A stretch of 64,000 bases of DNA, from assembly GCA_949289045.1 (NCBI GenBank), contig CASEMN010000001.1, forward strand, positions 372,001 through 436,000. The letters run 5' to 3'. The notes under the pieces were generated by a model. That model was not told the origin of the DNA. It made no database searches and saw nothing but the letters and a program-made list of their open reading frames with translations. Below, one piece after another: positions 53,883 to 63,070 of the stretch (within the stretch, counting starts at the first letter, position 1; each line of letters begins with the position of its first letter). The translations under genes were made by a program, and so were the position numbers. This DNA comes from an uncultured Oscillospiraceae bacterium (GTDB lineage: Bacteria > Bacillota > Clostridia > Oscillospirales > Acutalibacteraceae).

Positions 53883-54599
53883 TTACTCCTCCTCTGCAGT
53901 TACAAGAGTACCTACGTTTTCGCCTTTAACTGCAGCTACAATATTCATGGGGTTTGAAAGATTAAATACCAAAATCGGCAGATTGTTATCCTTGCAGAGA
54001 GATGCTGCTGTGCTGTCCATAACATGAAGATCTTTATTAAGAATATCAAGGTATGAAAGTCTGTCATACTTAACAGCATCATCAAACTTATTGGGGTCTT
54101 TATCAAAAACACCGTCGACGTTTGTAGCCTTGAAAATAACGTCTGCATCGATTTCCGCAGCTCTAAGAGCAGCAGCAGTATCTGTTGTAAAGAACGGGTT
54201 ACCTGTTCCGCAGCCGAAAACAACAACTCTTCCTTTTTCAAGATGTCTGATTGCACGGTTACGAATATACGGCTCAGCTATCTGCTGCATGGAAATAGCA
54301 GTCTGCACACGTACCGGAACATCAAGCTGTTCGAGGGCATCAGCAAGGGCAAGAGAATTCATAACAGTTGCAAGCATACCCATATGGTCAGCTCTTGTGC
54401 GGTCCATATCACCGCTGGAACGTCCTCTCCAGAAGTTTCCGCCGCCTACAACAAGGCCGATTTCAACGCCCATATTGCTGCATTCTTTTACTGCCTCGCA
54501 AATTGAAAGTACTGTATCAAAGTCAATACCGTGACCGCTTTTACCGGCAAGAACCTCACCGCTTAATTTTAATAAAATGCGTTTATAAACAGGCTGCAT
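53883..54599 (-). CDS. pyrH: Uridylate kinase
   Basis: Phosphorylates UMP to UDP for nucleotide synthesis. It has 238 aa of the amino-acid-kinase fold with [67 protein letters not shown] and [12 protein letters not shown]. The ATG at 54599 is 8 bases after GGAGG; an in-frame ATG at 54617 lies ahead of that site. It is the first gene of the pyrH-frr unit. Confidence 0.97.
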   Translation of the reverse strand: MQPVYKRILLKLSGEVLAGKSGHGIDFDTVLSICEAVKECSNMGVEIGLVVGGGNFWRGRSSGDMDRTRADHMGMLATVMNSLALADALEQLDVPVRVQTAISMQQIAEPYIRNRAIRHLEKGRVVVFGCGTGNPFFTTDTAAALRAAEIDADVIFKATNVDGVFDKDPNKFDDAVKYDRLSYLDILNKDLHVMDSTAASLCKDNNLPILVFNLSNPMNIVAAVKGENVGTLVTAEEE

Positions 54600-54632
54600 T
54601 TTAATAACCTCCAACATGTTAACTTTAACAAT

Positions 54633-54661
54633 ATTTTACTTCATAAAGCCTAAACTGTAAA
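54633..54661 (-). promoter_or_regulatory. pyrH-frr promoter
   Basis: Minus-strand TTTACA (54656-54661), a 17-bp spacer and TAAAAT (54633-54638) lie 34 bases before the pyrH ATG. Confidence 0.65.
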
Positions 54662-54717
54662 GAGAAAAAGTTAAATATTAATTCTTTATCGCTCTTCACA
54701 GCCGCATAAACAGACAG

Positions 54718-57462
54718 TTATTTTGATACATCACTGAAACTTACTGCATAGTCAATGACACAAACACTTGTATCATTGTCACAAACAGAAATCTTGCTCA
54801 TATCAGTGCCGCTACCTATAAGACTCTCGTCATAAACAGAACCCTGCAGTTTACCGTTAACATAAAGCTTCAGCATATAATTGCGTTCCCTTACAGCATA
54901 AATGTCATTTTTACCATCAATGAGAACGCTATCTTCAGAAACCACTTTAGCATTACCTATTGAAAATTCTACTTTTCCGGAATCGTTAATTAAAAGCTTA
55001 AATCCATTTTCGCTTTCAGCAACGACAAAGGGCTTTTTATCTATATTCTCAAGCTCTGTATAGACTGTAAAATCAGAATTTTCAATGTAATTTACTGACT
55101 TATCACTGTCGCTGCTGTAAATCACCGAATTATCAAAGTACACAGTTTCCGCCTTTGCTGTAACGGGTGTGCCGGCACAGTCAACCAAACCGTCAATTTC
55201 TATTATCAGTTCTTCACCGGAAGTAAACGGAGTATCGGAAGTAAGCATAACCGAAGAATAATCCGCCTTTATTTCACAGCCGCAAGGAGTTTTTCCGTTT
55301 ATTTTGAAGTTTTCAGCAGAACAATGAATAATTCTGTCAAAGTAAACCTCTACAACCTTGTCGCTCTTTGCCTTTGCAAACAATACCTTCGCTGTATCAT
55401 TTTTATCTACCTTGGCGAACTCGATAACCAAAACTTCATGAGGATTGAGCTGAGCTTCAAAAACATCGCCGTAAGAATATGTATTAATATTTTCAGGCTT
55501 ACAATAAGGAATAAGTTGACGTTTTGATAAATCAGCAGTTCCTTCCCCTACGCCGATAATTCTGTCAAGCTTAACTTTAAAGCTTTGAACTTTGTTTGCA
55601 GGGTTTCGCAAGGTTATAAATCCATGGTCACCGTTCCAAGCGGAGTAGCCATAAACTTTGCCCTCGGCCGGAGTTTCGCCGATAAGCTTTGCATTCCTTA
55701 AAACCTCAAAATTTTTCTTTGCCCATCCAAGCACAAAGGCGTTTATGTCCCACATATCGTCATTAAAGAGATTAAAGCTGTAGTAAAGTTCCCAAAAAGC
55801 CGTACCTCTGGCAGCAAGCACAAACATGAATTTACGGTAATCTTCAGTTGTCATTTTTATTTTTACCGTATTACCGTAAATGGGATCATGGTTATAAATA
55901 TTTGATAGAGGAAACTGAAACTGTCTTTTATTACAGAAATCGAAATAACGGTCATCACGGTAAGAGAGCATTTCATCAGCTTTGCTACCTTTGAGAGGTT
56001 CTCCGCTTTTGCTCTTGGAAATAAACCAGTGGTCACTGCTGTTCTGGAGCCACATACTCTTTCCCCATTGTAAAAACCATGGACTGGGGTTAGCGTAGCT
56101 TGTGAGATTAAGCCAAAGCTCTTTTCCCTGAGAAGCTCTGAAAGAAAGCATTTTATCAAATATCTCTATCCAGCGCTCCCATACTTCCGTAGTAAAATAC
56201 ATTCCGTTGGGACCGCCAGTAATATGACCGTGATTCTTACTTTTACAAGGCTTATATGCAAAACCGTCAAGCTTCCAGTAATTGATATCGAACCTGTTCA
56301 TATAATCTATGAAAAGATCTGTTACGCTCTTTACATAGCCACTGTGGGATATACATACATCCCTTGCCTGCTTATTATATCCACCGGTACCGGCTTTTTC
56401 CATATTCTTACCAAATGAACGCTCATATATATATCCGCCTCTGGGACCAAGCCATAGACCGAAATCTGAAGAAAGCTTTTTAGCTGTCTTTGACGCCTCA
56501 TAAAGCTCGTTGGGGAATTTATCGTTAAACTTCCAAAAATCTCCCGTATAATCGTTCCAGCCGTCATCCACAACATATGAATCCACAGGGGGAACACCGT
56601 GCTGAGTAAGCCCTTTTTCAATTTCAAAAAATGAATCAAATATATTTTCAGAATTAATATCCATCATGTGATCATACCATGAATTGTACTGAACCCTGAA
56701 TTTAAACGGCAATGATATATCCCTGATATAATCGAAAAAATCAGATTTTATAACCTCTAAATCAAAGCTTCTTGCACTGCCGAACACATTTCTCCAAAAA
56801 GCAAATTCACCGTTTTCATTAAGTTTGAGCTCTGAAAGGCTTTTACCGGAATAGTATCTTATAAAAGCCGTATTGTTTTCAATATTATTGTAGCACTCTG
56901 GAAATTCATTTCCAAAGAACATGCCGTTTATGTAGACAGGCTGACCGAGAGCTACAAGAAATCCTGAAATATGCGCTTTGGACATATCGGGTCTTGACCA
57001 GCTCTGCTTGACGCTTTCCCCTAAAACAAAATGCTCACTGTCAATAAAATCAAGCTTAACCTTTGAAACATTTTCTCCGGATGCCTTCATATAAATATTT
57101 TTATAAATATAATGCTTGCTGTCAAAAACTGTATAAACCTCTCGGAAAGATAATGAGACACCTTTTACAGAATAAGGTTCGTAACAGATTTCTAAAACTT
57201 TGTAGTTTTCTCCTTCTTTTTCTTTAACAACTGCAACATGTAAATCATTTGACTTTACAACAGTTTTACTGAATAAGCCGGTATTAAAAGATACCACAAA
57301 ATTATCAGAACCATTTTCAGGTATAAAAATTGTTTCCTTATCAGTTCTGAAATTGATAATTTTTTCTGTAGTAATATGTCCTTGGGTAATACTAAAAACT
57401 CTTGATAAAAAGTTATTCCCTATCTCATATCTTTCTTGATATTTTTTTATGAAAGCCGACAT
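54718..57462 (-). CDS. Alpha-galactosidase-like glycoside hydrolase (GH36/clan-D type) with C-terminal laminin-G-like domain
   Basis: A 914-aa hydrolase without a signal peptide. An N-terminal beta-sandwich (~1-250) leads to a TIM barrel with VVDDGW (D299/D300) and the presumed nucleophile D399 in INYWKLDGF, the pattern of retaining alpha-galactosidases. A beta domain follows at ~620-720. The last ~130 residues resemble a concanavalin/laminin-G sandwich. GGAGG is 5 bases from the ATG at 57462. Probably processes alpha-galactosides or alpha-GalNAc inside the cell, but specificity is not readable. No transporter or regulator is beside it. Confidence 0.82.
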   Translation of the reverse strand: MSAFIKKYQERYEIGNNFLSRVFSITQGHITTEKIINFRTDKETIFIPENGSDNFVVSFNTGLFSKTVVKSNDLHVAVVKEKEGENYKVLEICYEPYSVKGVSLSFREVYTVFDSKHYIYKNIYMKASGENVSKVKLDFIDSEHFVLGESVKQSWSRPDMSKAHISGFLVALGQPVYINGMFFGNEFPECYNNIENNTAFIRYYSGKSLSELKLNENGEFAFWRNVFGSARSFDLEVIKSDFFDYIRDISLPFKFRVQYNSWYDHMMDINSENIFDSFFEIEKGLTQHGVPPVDSYVVDDGWNDYTGDFWKFNDKFPNELYEASKTAKKLSSDFGLWLGPRGGYIYERSFGKNMEKAGTGGYNKQARDVCISHSGYVKSVTDLFIDYMNRFDINYWKLDGFAYKPCKSKNHGHITGGPNGMYFTTEVWERWIEIFDKMLSFRASQGKELWLNLTSYANPSPWFLQWGKSMWLQNSSDHWFISKSKSGEPLKGSKADEMLSYRDDRYFDFCNKRQFQFPLSNIYNHDPIYGNTVKIKMTTEDYRKFMFVLAARGTAFWELYYSFNLFNDDMWDINAFVLGWAKKNFEVLRNAKLIGETPAEGKVYGYSAWNGDHGFITLRNPANKVQSFKVKLDRIIGVGEGTADLSKRQLIPYCKPENINTYSYGDVFEAQLNPHEVLVIEFAKVDKNDTAKVLFAKAKSDKVVEVYFDRIIHCSAENFKINGKTPCGCEIKADYSSVMLTSDTPFTSGEELIIEIDGLVDCAGTPVTAKAETVYFDNSVIYSSDSDKSVNYIENSDFTVYTELENIDKKPFVVAESENGFKLLINDSGKVEFSIGNAKVVSEDSVLIDGKNDIYAVRERNYMLKLYVNGKLQGSVYDESLIGSGTDMSKISVCDNDTSVCVIDYAVSFSDVSK

Positions 57463-57491
57463 GGTGTCCTCCGTAAAATGATAGTAAAAGA

Positions 57492-57522
57492 AAAGGTGCA
57501 ATTATTAAATAACTGCACCTTT
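57492..57522 (-). terminator. Terminator after the ACT-domain gene
   Basis: A 9-bp stem AAAGGTGCA/TGCACCTTT has a 13-nt AT loop and is followed by a T-rich stretch on the minus strand. It lies only ~30 bases before the hydrolase start. Confidence 0.75.
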
Positions 57523-57534
57523 ATTAAAGCTAAA

Positions 57535-57960
57535 TCAGAAAATATCCGACTGCTCAAAAATTTTTATACCTGCTTTTGTGAGTATTTCAATTGCTTTTTC
57601 ATTATCGGGAACACGAATAATAACGTAAGCCGTACCAACCTCAGGGGTGATAAAAGCGTACGCATATTCAACGCTTATTCCCTCTATCGAGAGAGTATTG
57701 ATTGCCTTTGAAAATCCGCCTGGAACATCCGGTATGCCTATTCCGAGAACTTTTGTAATGGAAACAGTAAGGCCGTCATCTTTAAGAATCTTTTCAGCCT
57801 TCTCCGGATCGCTTACAATCAGACGCAGAATACCGTAATCCGTGGTATCAGCAATTGAAAGCGCACGAATATCAATTTCGTTATCAGCAAGAAGTGAGGT
57901 GATTTCCGCAAGGCGTCCTGGTTTGTTTTCAACAAAAATTGAAATCTGTTTAATTGACAT
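57535..57960 (-). CDS. Tandem ACT-domain protein
   Basis: A 141-aa protein with two ACT domains (residues ~1-70: ISIFVENKPGRLAEITSLLADNEIDIRAL; ~70-141: GIPDVPGGFSKAINTLSIEGISVEYAYAF). Such proteins bind amino acids and are commonly encoded next to phenylacetate-CoA ligase and indolepyruvate oxidoreductase in anaerobes. It is probably a sensor or allosteric partner for aromatic amino-acid metabolism. It is last in the gene run, 18 bases after the ligase, with a hairpin terminator behind it. Confidence 0.9.
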   Translation of the reverse strand: MSIKQISIFVENKPGRLAEITSLLADNEIDIRALSIADTTDYGILRLIVSDPEKAEKILKDDGLTVSITKVLGIGIPDVPGGFSKAINTLSIEGISVEYAYAFITPEVGTAYVIIRVPDNEKAIEILTKAGIKIFEQSDIF

Positions 57961-57978
57961 AGTCTGTTCCTCCCTTTA

Positions 57979-59280
57979 TCAGTAAACTCTTTTATCAACA
58001 ACACGCACTGCCTTACCCTCTGAACGGGGAAGAGAATGGGGCTCGACAAGGCGTACAATTGCCGTAATACCAAGGGTTGTATGCATGGCGTCCATAATTT
58101 TACGCTCTGTGTTTTCAATATCCTTAACAGAGTCTGAGAACATCTCGTTAGACATCTCAATTCTTACTTCCATAACATCACGGTTATTTTCTCTTGTTAC
58201 AACAATCTGATAATTAGGCTCCATTCCGAGAGAAAGAATAACGTGCTCAACCTGTGACGGGAATACGTTAACTCCACGGATAATAAGCATATCGTCGCTT
58301 CTGCCGTGAGGCTTCGTCATCTTTACGAGAGTTCTTCCGCATTCGCATTTCTCATGGGATATTGCACAGATATCACGGGTACGGTATCTGACAAGAGGCA
58401 GAGCTTCTTTTCCAATACAGGTAAACACAAGCTCACCATAAGTTCCATCCGGAACAGGCTCAAGAGTGTTAGGATCAACAACTTCAGGATAGAAATAATC
58501 TTCGCAAATATGCATACCTGACTGCATACAGCATTCATATGCAACACCGGGACCAGCAATTTCAGAAAGTCCGTAAATATCGTAAGCTTTAATGGCAAGG
58601 GATTTTTCAATTTCACGACGCATGTTTTCAGACCATGCTTCAGCGCCGAAGATACCGCCTCTAAGCTTTATTGATTTGGGGTCAATGCCCATTTCATTAA
58701 GAGTTTCTCCTATATACATAGCGTAGGAAGGAGTACAGCAAAGAAAATCAGACTCGAAATCTTGTAAAATCTGAATCTGTCTTTTTGTATTGCCTGAAGA
58801 AACAGGAATTGCTGTAGCGCCAAGCTTTTCAGCGCCATAATGAAGGCCGAGGCCACCGGTGAACAGTCCGTAACCGTAGGAAACATGAATAGAATCGCTC
58901 TTTTCTGCTCCTGCAGCTACAAGAGCTCTGGCAGCGCCTTCAGCCCATACGTTAATGTCGTTTTCGGTGTAACCTACAACTGTCTGCTTTCCTGTTGTTC
59001 CGGATGAAGCGTGAATTCTTACGAGCCTGTCCTTGCTTACAGCAAAAAGGCCAAAGGGATAATTGTCACGCAAATCCTGCTTAATGGTAAAGGGAAGCTT
59101 TGTGATATCATCAATAGTCTTGATATCCCCGGGAAGCAAACCTATTTCATCAAACTTTTTCTTATAAAAAGGCACATTGTTATAGCAGTTATGTACCATT
59201 TTAATAAGTCTTGCAGACTGGATTGCATGAAGATACTCTCGTGAGGCTGTTTCAATTTCTTCGTTAAAAAACTTTGCCAT
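57979..59280 (-). CDS. Phenylacetate-CoA ligase family protein, copy 1
   Basis: A 433-aa adenylate-forming ligase (PaaK type) joining an aryl- or acylacetate to CoA with ATP. Motifs: IHASSGTTGKQTVVGY (P-loop-like), YGLSEIAGPGVAYEC, LVRYRTRDIC, the zinc-like CECGRT, GRSDDMLIIRGVNVFPSQVE. In this setting it may work backwards, making ATP from arylacetyl-CoA produced by IorAB; that is known for archaeal and clostridial amino-acid fermentation and inferred here. It lies 19 bases after iorB. Confidence 0.9.
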   Translation of the reverse strand: MAKFFNEEIETASREYLHAIQSARLIKMVHNCYNNVPFYKKKFDEIGLLPGDIKTIDDITKLPFTIKQDLRDNYPFGLFAVSKDRLVRIHASSGTTGKQTVVGYTENDINVWAEGAARALVAAGAEKSDSIHVSYGYGLFTGGLGLHYGAEKLGATAIPVSSGNTKRQIQILQDFESDFLCCTPSYAMYIGETLNEMGIDPKSIKLRGGIFGAEAWSENMRREIEKSLAIKAYDIYGLSEIAGPGVAYECCMQSGMHICEDYFYPEVVDPNTLEPVPDGTYGELVFTCIGKEALPLVRYRTRDICAISHEKCECGRTLVKMTKPHGRSDDMLIIRGVNVFPSQVEHVILSLGMEPNYQIVVTRENNRDVMEVRIEMSNEMFSDSVKDIENTERKIMDAMHTTLGITAIVRLVEPHSLPRSEGKAVRVVDKRVY

Positions 59281-59299
59281 ATGTTTATTTCTCCTTTAG

Positions 59300-59872
59300 T
59301 TATGAGTTATAGCCGAGCTCAAAAGCTTTCATATTAAGGTCTAAAAACTTTTCAGGAACTGTTTCCTTAATAGCATTATGCCAAACTGAAACAGGAAAAT
59401 CAACATGTTTTGCCATAACTCCGACAAGAACAACGTTTACAGCCTTAGGAGAACCGGCTTCAACGGCCATACTAAGGGCATCAACAGCAGTAATATCGGC
59501 ACCTAAAGCCTTTACTGAATCAAGAATATTTTCAGGATATGTTGTCATACCTGTAACAACGGGCATGGGATCCATCTGCTGAGTGTTAACAATAATTTTT
59601 CCGCCTTTTTTAAGATAAGGCAGCCATCTTGCAGCTTCAAGCTGCTCAAAAGCAAGAATAAGATCTGCTTCACCTTTTACAACAATAGGAGAATTAACTT
59701 TATCTCCGTATTTTACATAAGTTACAACAGAACCACCGCGCTGGCTCATTCCGTGAACCTCTGAAACTTTAACGTCATATCCTCCGGCAAGGAGAGCGTT
59801 ACCTAAAAGACGGCTTGTAAGAAGAGTACCCTGTCCTCCTACACCAACGATCATTATGCTTTTTACGCTCAT
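59300..59872 (-). CDS. iorB: Indolepyruvate:ferredoxin oxidoreductase, beta subunit
   Basis: A 190-aa gamma-domain subunit with IVGVGGQGTLLTSRLLGNALL, KVSEVHGMSQRGGSVVTYVKYG and the C-terminal helix-rich end. With IorA it oxidatively decarboxylates aryl 2-oxoacids to aryl-acetyl-CoA while reducing ferredoxin. The ATG at 59872 follows AAGGAGG, 2 bases past the iorA stop; an upstream in-frame start would lie inside iorA. Confidence 0.95.
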   Translation of the reverse strand: MSVKSIMIVGVGGQGTLLTSRLLGNALLAGGYDVKVSEVHGMSQRGGSVVTYVKYGDKVNSPIVVKGEADLILAFEQLEAARWLPYLKKGGKIIVNTQQMDPMPVVTGMTTYPENILDSVKALGADITAVDALSMAVEAGSPKAVNVVLVGVMAKHVDFPVSVWHNAIKETVPEKFLDLNMKAFELGYNS

Positions 59873-59873
59873 T

Positions 59874-61613
59874 TTATTCAGCCTCCTTACCTGTAATTGC
59901 GTCAAATTTGCAAAGCTGAGTACATACATTGCAGCCTACACACTGTGTAAAATCGATAACTGCTTTGCCGTTCTTCATGCTTATTGCGGGACAACCTATC
60001 TTCATGCACATTTTGCAGCCTCTGCACTTATCAGTATCGACTTTGAGAGGCGGATTGTGCTTAACATATTTAAGAAGTGCACAGGGTCTGCGTGAAATAA
60101 TAACAGAGGGCTCGTCAACTGCGATTTCCTCTCTTACGGCATCCTCGCACTCTTTAAGGTTATACGGGTCTACAACTCTTACACGGTTAATACCGACAGC
60201 CTTGCAAAGAGCCTCAAGGCTAACTGCACTTGTAGGATCGCCTTTGATTGTATAACCTGTTGTGGGATTCTGCTGATGGCCGGTCATACCGGTAATACTG
60301 TTATCAAGAACAATCACAGTAGAATTGCCCATATTGTATGCGATATCTATAATTCCGGTAATACCTGAATGTATAAAGGTAGAATCACCGATAACTGCAA
60401 CAGATTTTTTAGCGGAACCTTCACGAACCTTGTTGTGACCGTGGAGAGCCGAAACGGAAGCGCCCATGCAGATGCATGTATCCATCATGCCAAGAGGAGC
60501 AAGTGAACCAAGAGTATAGCATCCGATATCACCGCTTACTGTAACATTGACCTTTTTAAGGGCATAGTAAAGGCCACGGTGAGGACATCCGGCACAAAGT
60601 ACGGGAGGACGTCCAGGAATTTCCTTATCAGTTACTTCGCAGTGCTCGTTTTCTTCACCAAGTATTGCTTTTTTGACAATGCTCTGAGAGAACTCTCCGC
60701 AAATAGGGAACACTTCTTTACCGATAACATCCACTCCATGCTTTTTGCAGTGAGTTTCAATAATATCGTCAAGCTCTTCTACGACATAAACTTTATCGCA
60801 CTTTGAGGCGAACTCTTTAATAAGCTCAACAGGAAGAGGATATACGCAGCCAAGTTTAAGATAAGAAGCGTTTTCTCCAAGAGCTTCTTTAGCATACTGA
60901 TAAGAAATACCGGCAGCGATAACACCTATCTTAGTGCTGTAATACTCTGTTTTATTTATTTCGCAGGTTTCTGCCCACTGAGTAAGAGCCTTTATTCTGT
61001 CCTCAACTACAACATGTCTTTTAATTGCCATTGCAGGCATCATGACATATTTCTGAGGATCTTTTACATAATCCTTAAGCTCATCCCCGCTTCTCTCACC
61101 TGTTTCAACAAGGCTTCTTGAATGTGAAACACGAGTTGTAAGTCTGAGAATAACGGGAGTATCAAATTTTTCTGAAAGCTCATAGGCAAGCTTTGTATAA
61201 TCAAGACATTCCTGAGAATCAGAGGGCTCAAGCATAAGAGTCTTTGAAGCCATTGCATGATGGCGTGAATCCTGCTCATTCTGAGAAGAATGCATTCCAG
61301 GATCATCGGCAACTGCAAGAATGAAGCCACCGTTTACACCAGTGTATGAAGCGGTATATAAAGGATCAGCGGCAACGTTAAGGCCAACGTGCTTCATTCC
61401 GCAGAAAGATCTTGCTCCTGCAATGGAAGCACCACAAGCAACTTCGGCTGCAACCTTTTCATTGGGAGCCCACTCACAGTAAATGTCATCATACTTAGCG
61501 GCAAACTCTGTAATCTCGGTACTGGGTGTTCCGGGATAGCTGGAAACCAGACGGCAGCCGCCTTCGTAAAGTCCACGGGCAACAGCTTCATTGCCCAACA
61601 TCAATTTTTTCAT
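59874..61613 (-). CDS. iorA: Indolepyruvate:ferredoxin oxidoreductase, alpha subunit
   Basis: A 579-aa thiamine-diphosphate and iron-sulfur subunit. It has an N-terminal pyrimidine-binding domain (SSYPGTPSTEITEF). The TPP-binding domain holds GDIGCYTLGSLAPL, MGASVSALHG and GDSTFIHSGITGI. Its ferredoxin-like tail has two CxxCxxC...C sets (CRGCKMCMKIGCP and CVGCNVCTQLC). Oxygen sensitivity of these clusters fits an anaerobe. The ATG at 61613 follows GGTGG. It lies 81 bases after the second ligase gene, the largest gap in this run. Confidence 0.96.
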   Translation of the reverse strand: MKKLMLGNEAVARGLYEGGCRLVSSYPGTPSTEITEFAAKYDDIYCEWAPNEKVAAEVACGASIAGARSFCGMKHVGLNVAADPLYTASYTGVNGGFILAVADDPGMHSSQNEQDSRHHAMASKTLMLEPSDSQECLDYTKLAYELSEKFDTPVILRLTTRVSHSRSLVETGERSGDELKDYVKDPQKYVMMPAMAIKRHVVVEDRIKALTQWAETCEINKTEYYSTKIGVIAAGISYQYAKEALGENASYLKLGCVYPLPVELIKEFASKCDKVYVVEELDDIIETHCKKHGVDVIGKEVFPICGEFSQSIVKKAILGEENEHCEVTDKEIPGRPPVLCAGCPHRGLYYALKKVNVTVSGDIGCYTLGSLAPLGMMDTCICMGASVSALHGHNKVREGSAKKSVAVIGDSTFIHSGITGIIDIAYNMGNSTVIVLDNSITGMTGHQQNPTTGYTIKGDPTSAVSLEALCKAVGINRVRVVDPYNLKECEDAVREEIAVDEPSVIISRRPCALLKYVKHNPPLKVDTDKCRGCKMCMKIGCPAISMKNGKAVIDFTQCVGCNVCTQLCKFDAITGKEAE

Positions 61614-61694
61614 CACATATCCACCATTTCTCCGCACAATTTTATTTTCCGGAACTGTGCGGCGTTTTCCGAAAAAAATCAGACAAGATATATT

Positions 61695-62999
61695 TTATTT
61701 CTTTTCGCCGCGTAAATCAAGGATTCTGTTGGCTTTTCCTACAAATCTTTCAAGACTCTTAGGCTCAACAAGACTTACTTTACACTGAATACCAAGAACT
61801 GTCTGTAAATTATGCTTAATAAGATTATGAAGCTTTTCGATTTCCTGATATTTATCCAGTACACTTCCGTCAATAAGCTCAACCTTAACTTCAAGAGTAT
61901 CGGCGAAGCCTTCACGGCGAACAACAAGCTGATAGTGGGGCCCGATTTTCTCAGTACCCACAAGAACGCTCTCAATCTGCGACGGAAAAACATTGACGCC
62001 GCGGATTTTAAGCATATCGTCACTTCTGCCCTTTACTTTATCCATTCTAACACCGGTTCTACCGCATTTACAGGGCTGATAGTTAAGTCTGGTTATATCC
62101 TTTGTTCTGTATCTCAAAAGGGGCAGTCCCTCTTTTGTAAGCGTAGTTACGAGAAGCTCGCCGTCCTCTCCTTCTCCGAGAGGTTCAAGTGTATCAGGAT
62201 TTACAATTTCGGGAAGGAAGTAGTCCTCACAGAAATGAAGTCCGTCACGTTCCTCACACTCACCTGAAACGCCGGGACCCATTAACTCGCTCATACCGTA
62301 GTTATCCGTTGCAAAAAGTCCCCAAGCTTTTTCGATCTGTGTACGCATCTCAGGAGTACATCCCTCTGAGCCGAAAAGACCTAAACGCAGATGATAATCG
62401 CTCATCGGGTACTGGAGCTCTTTAGCTGTTTCAGCCATATATAAAGCATAAGAAGGGGTTGCAACAAGAGCAGTCGTTTTAAAATCACGCATAAACATAA
62501 GCGCTTTTTCAGTGTTTCCGCTTGAATTCGGTACAACGGTAGCGCCTATTTTTTCAAGTCCGTAGTGAAGACCCAAAGCGCCGGTAAACATACCGTATCC
62601 AAATGAAATCTGAACTATATCGTCGGCTGTAGCTCCTGCAGCCGTTGCAAGCCTTGCAACACAGTCTGACCATAAATCAAGGTCGTGTTTTGTGTAACCT
62701 ACTACAGTGGGCTTTCCTGTAGTACCTGAAGAGGCATGTATTCTGACAATCTCACGCATTGGCTTTGCAAAAAGTCCGAATGGGTAATTGTCACGTAAAT
62801 CCGTCTTTGTTGTGGGCGGTATGTATTTTATATCAGACAAGGACTTGATTTTATCCGCTGTCACTCCCGCCTCATCGAGTTTTTTGGTGTAGAACGGGAC
62901 GTTTTTATAACAGTAGTCCACAGTCCATTTAAGTCTTTCGAGCTGAAGAGCTTCAAGCTCTTTTCGGTTCATAGTTTCAATTTCTTTTTGAAAAAACAT
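61695..62999 (-). CDS. Phenylacetate-CoA ligase family protein, copy 2
   Basis: A 434-aa paralogue of the ligase at 57979, clearly diverged but with the same motifs: IHASSGTTGKPTVVGYT, YGMSELMGPGVSGEC, LLRYRTKDIT, CKCGRT and GRSDDMLKIRGVNVFPSQIE. It is upstream of iorAB while copy 1 is downstream, suggesting the two handle different acids. It is the first gene after the symporter terminator, so a promoter within ~63000-63020 is expected, though none is obvious. Confidence 0.9.
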   Translation of the reverse strand: MFFQKEIETMNRKELEALQLERLKWTVDYCYKNVPFYTKKLDEAGVTADKIKSLSDIKYIPPTTKTDLRDNYPFGLFAKPMREIVRIHASSGTTGKPTVVGYTKHDLDLWSDCVARLATAAGATADDIVQISFGYGMFTGALGLHYGLEKIGATVVPNSSGNTEKALMFMRDFKTTALVATPSYALYMAETAKELQYPMSDYHLRLGLFGSEGCTPEMRTQIEKAWGLFATDNYGMSELMGPGVSGECEERDGLHFCEDYFLPEIVNPDTLEPLGEGEDGELLVTTLTKEGLPLLRYRTKDITRLNYQPCKCGRTGVRMDKVKGRSDDMLKIRGVNVFPSQIESVLVGTEKIGPHYQLVVRREGFADTLEVKVELIDGSVLDKYQEIEKLHNLIKHNLQTVLGIQCKVSLVEPKSLERFVGKANRILDLRGEKK

Positions 63000-63022
63000 T
63001 TTGCTTCTCCTTTATATACGCC

Positions 63023-63057
63023 AAAATCACAGCCGAATAAAATCCGGCTGTAATTTT
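63023..63057 (-). terminator. Terminator after the sodium:solute symporter
   Basis: ACAGCCG/CGGCTGT with flanking AAAAT/ATTTT pairs forms a 7-bp GC-rich core with an AT-rich 9-nt loop. A TTTT tail lies on the minus strand just after the symporter stop. Confidence 0.8.
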
Positions 63058-63070
63058 CGGTAATCAATAT

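Noticed and set aside
61632-61662. CCGCACA...TGTGCGG hairpin between the second ligase and iorA
   Set aside because: The loop is 17 nt and no T tract follows. It could be chance or a weak regulatory fold; not enough to call.
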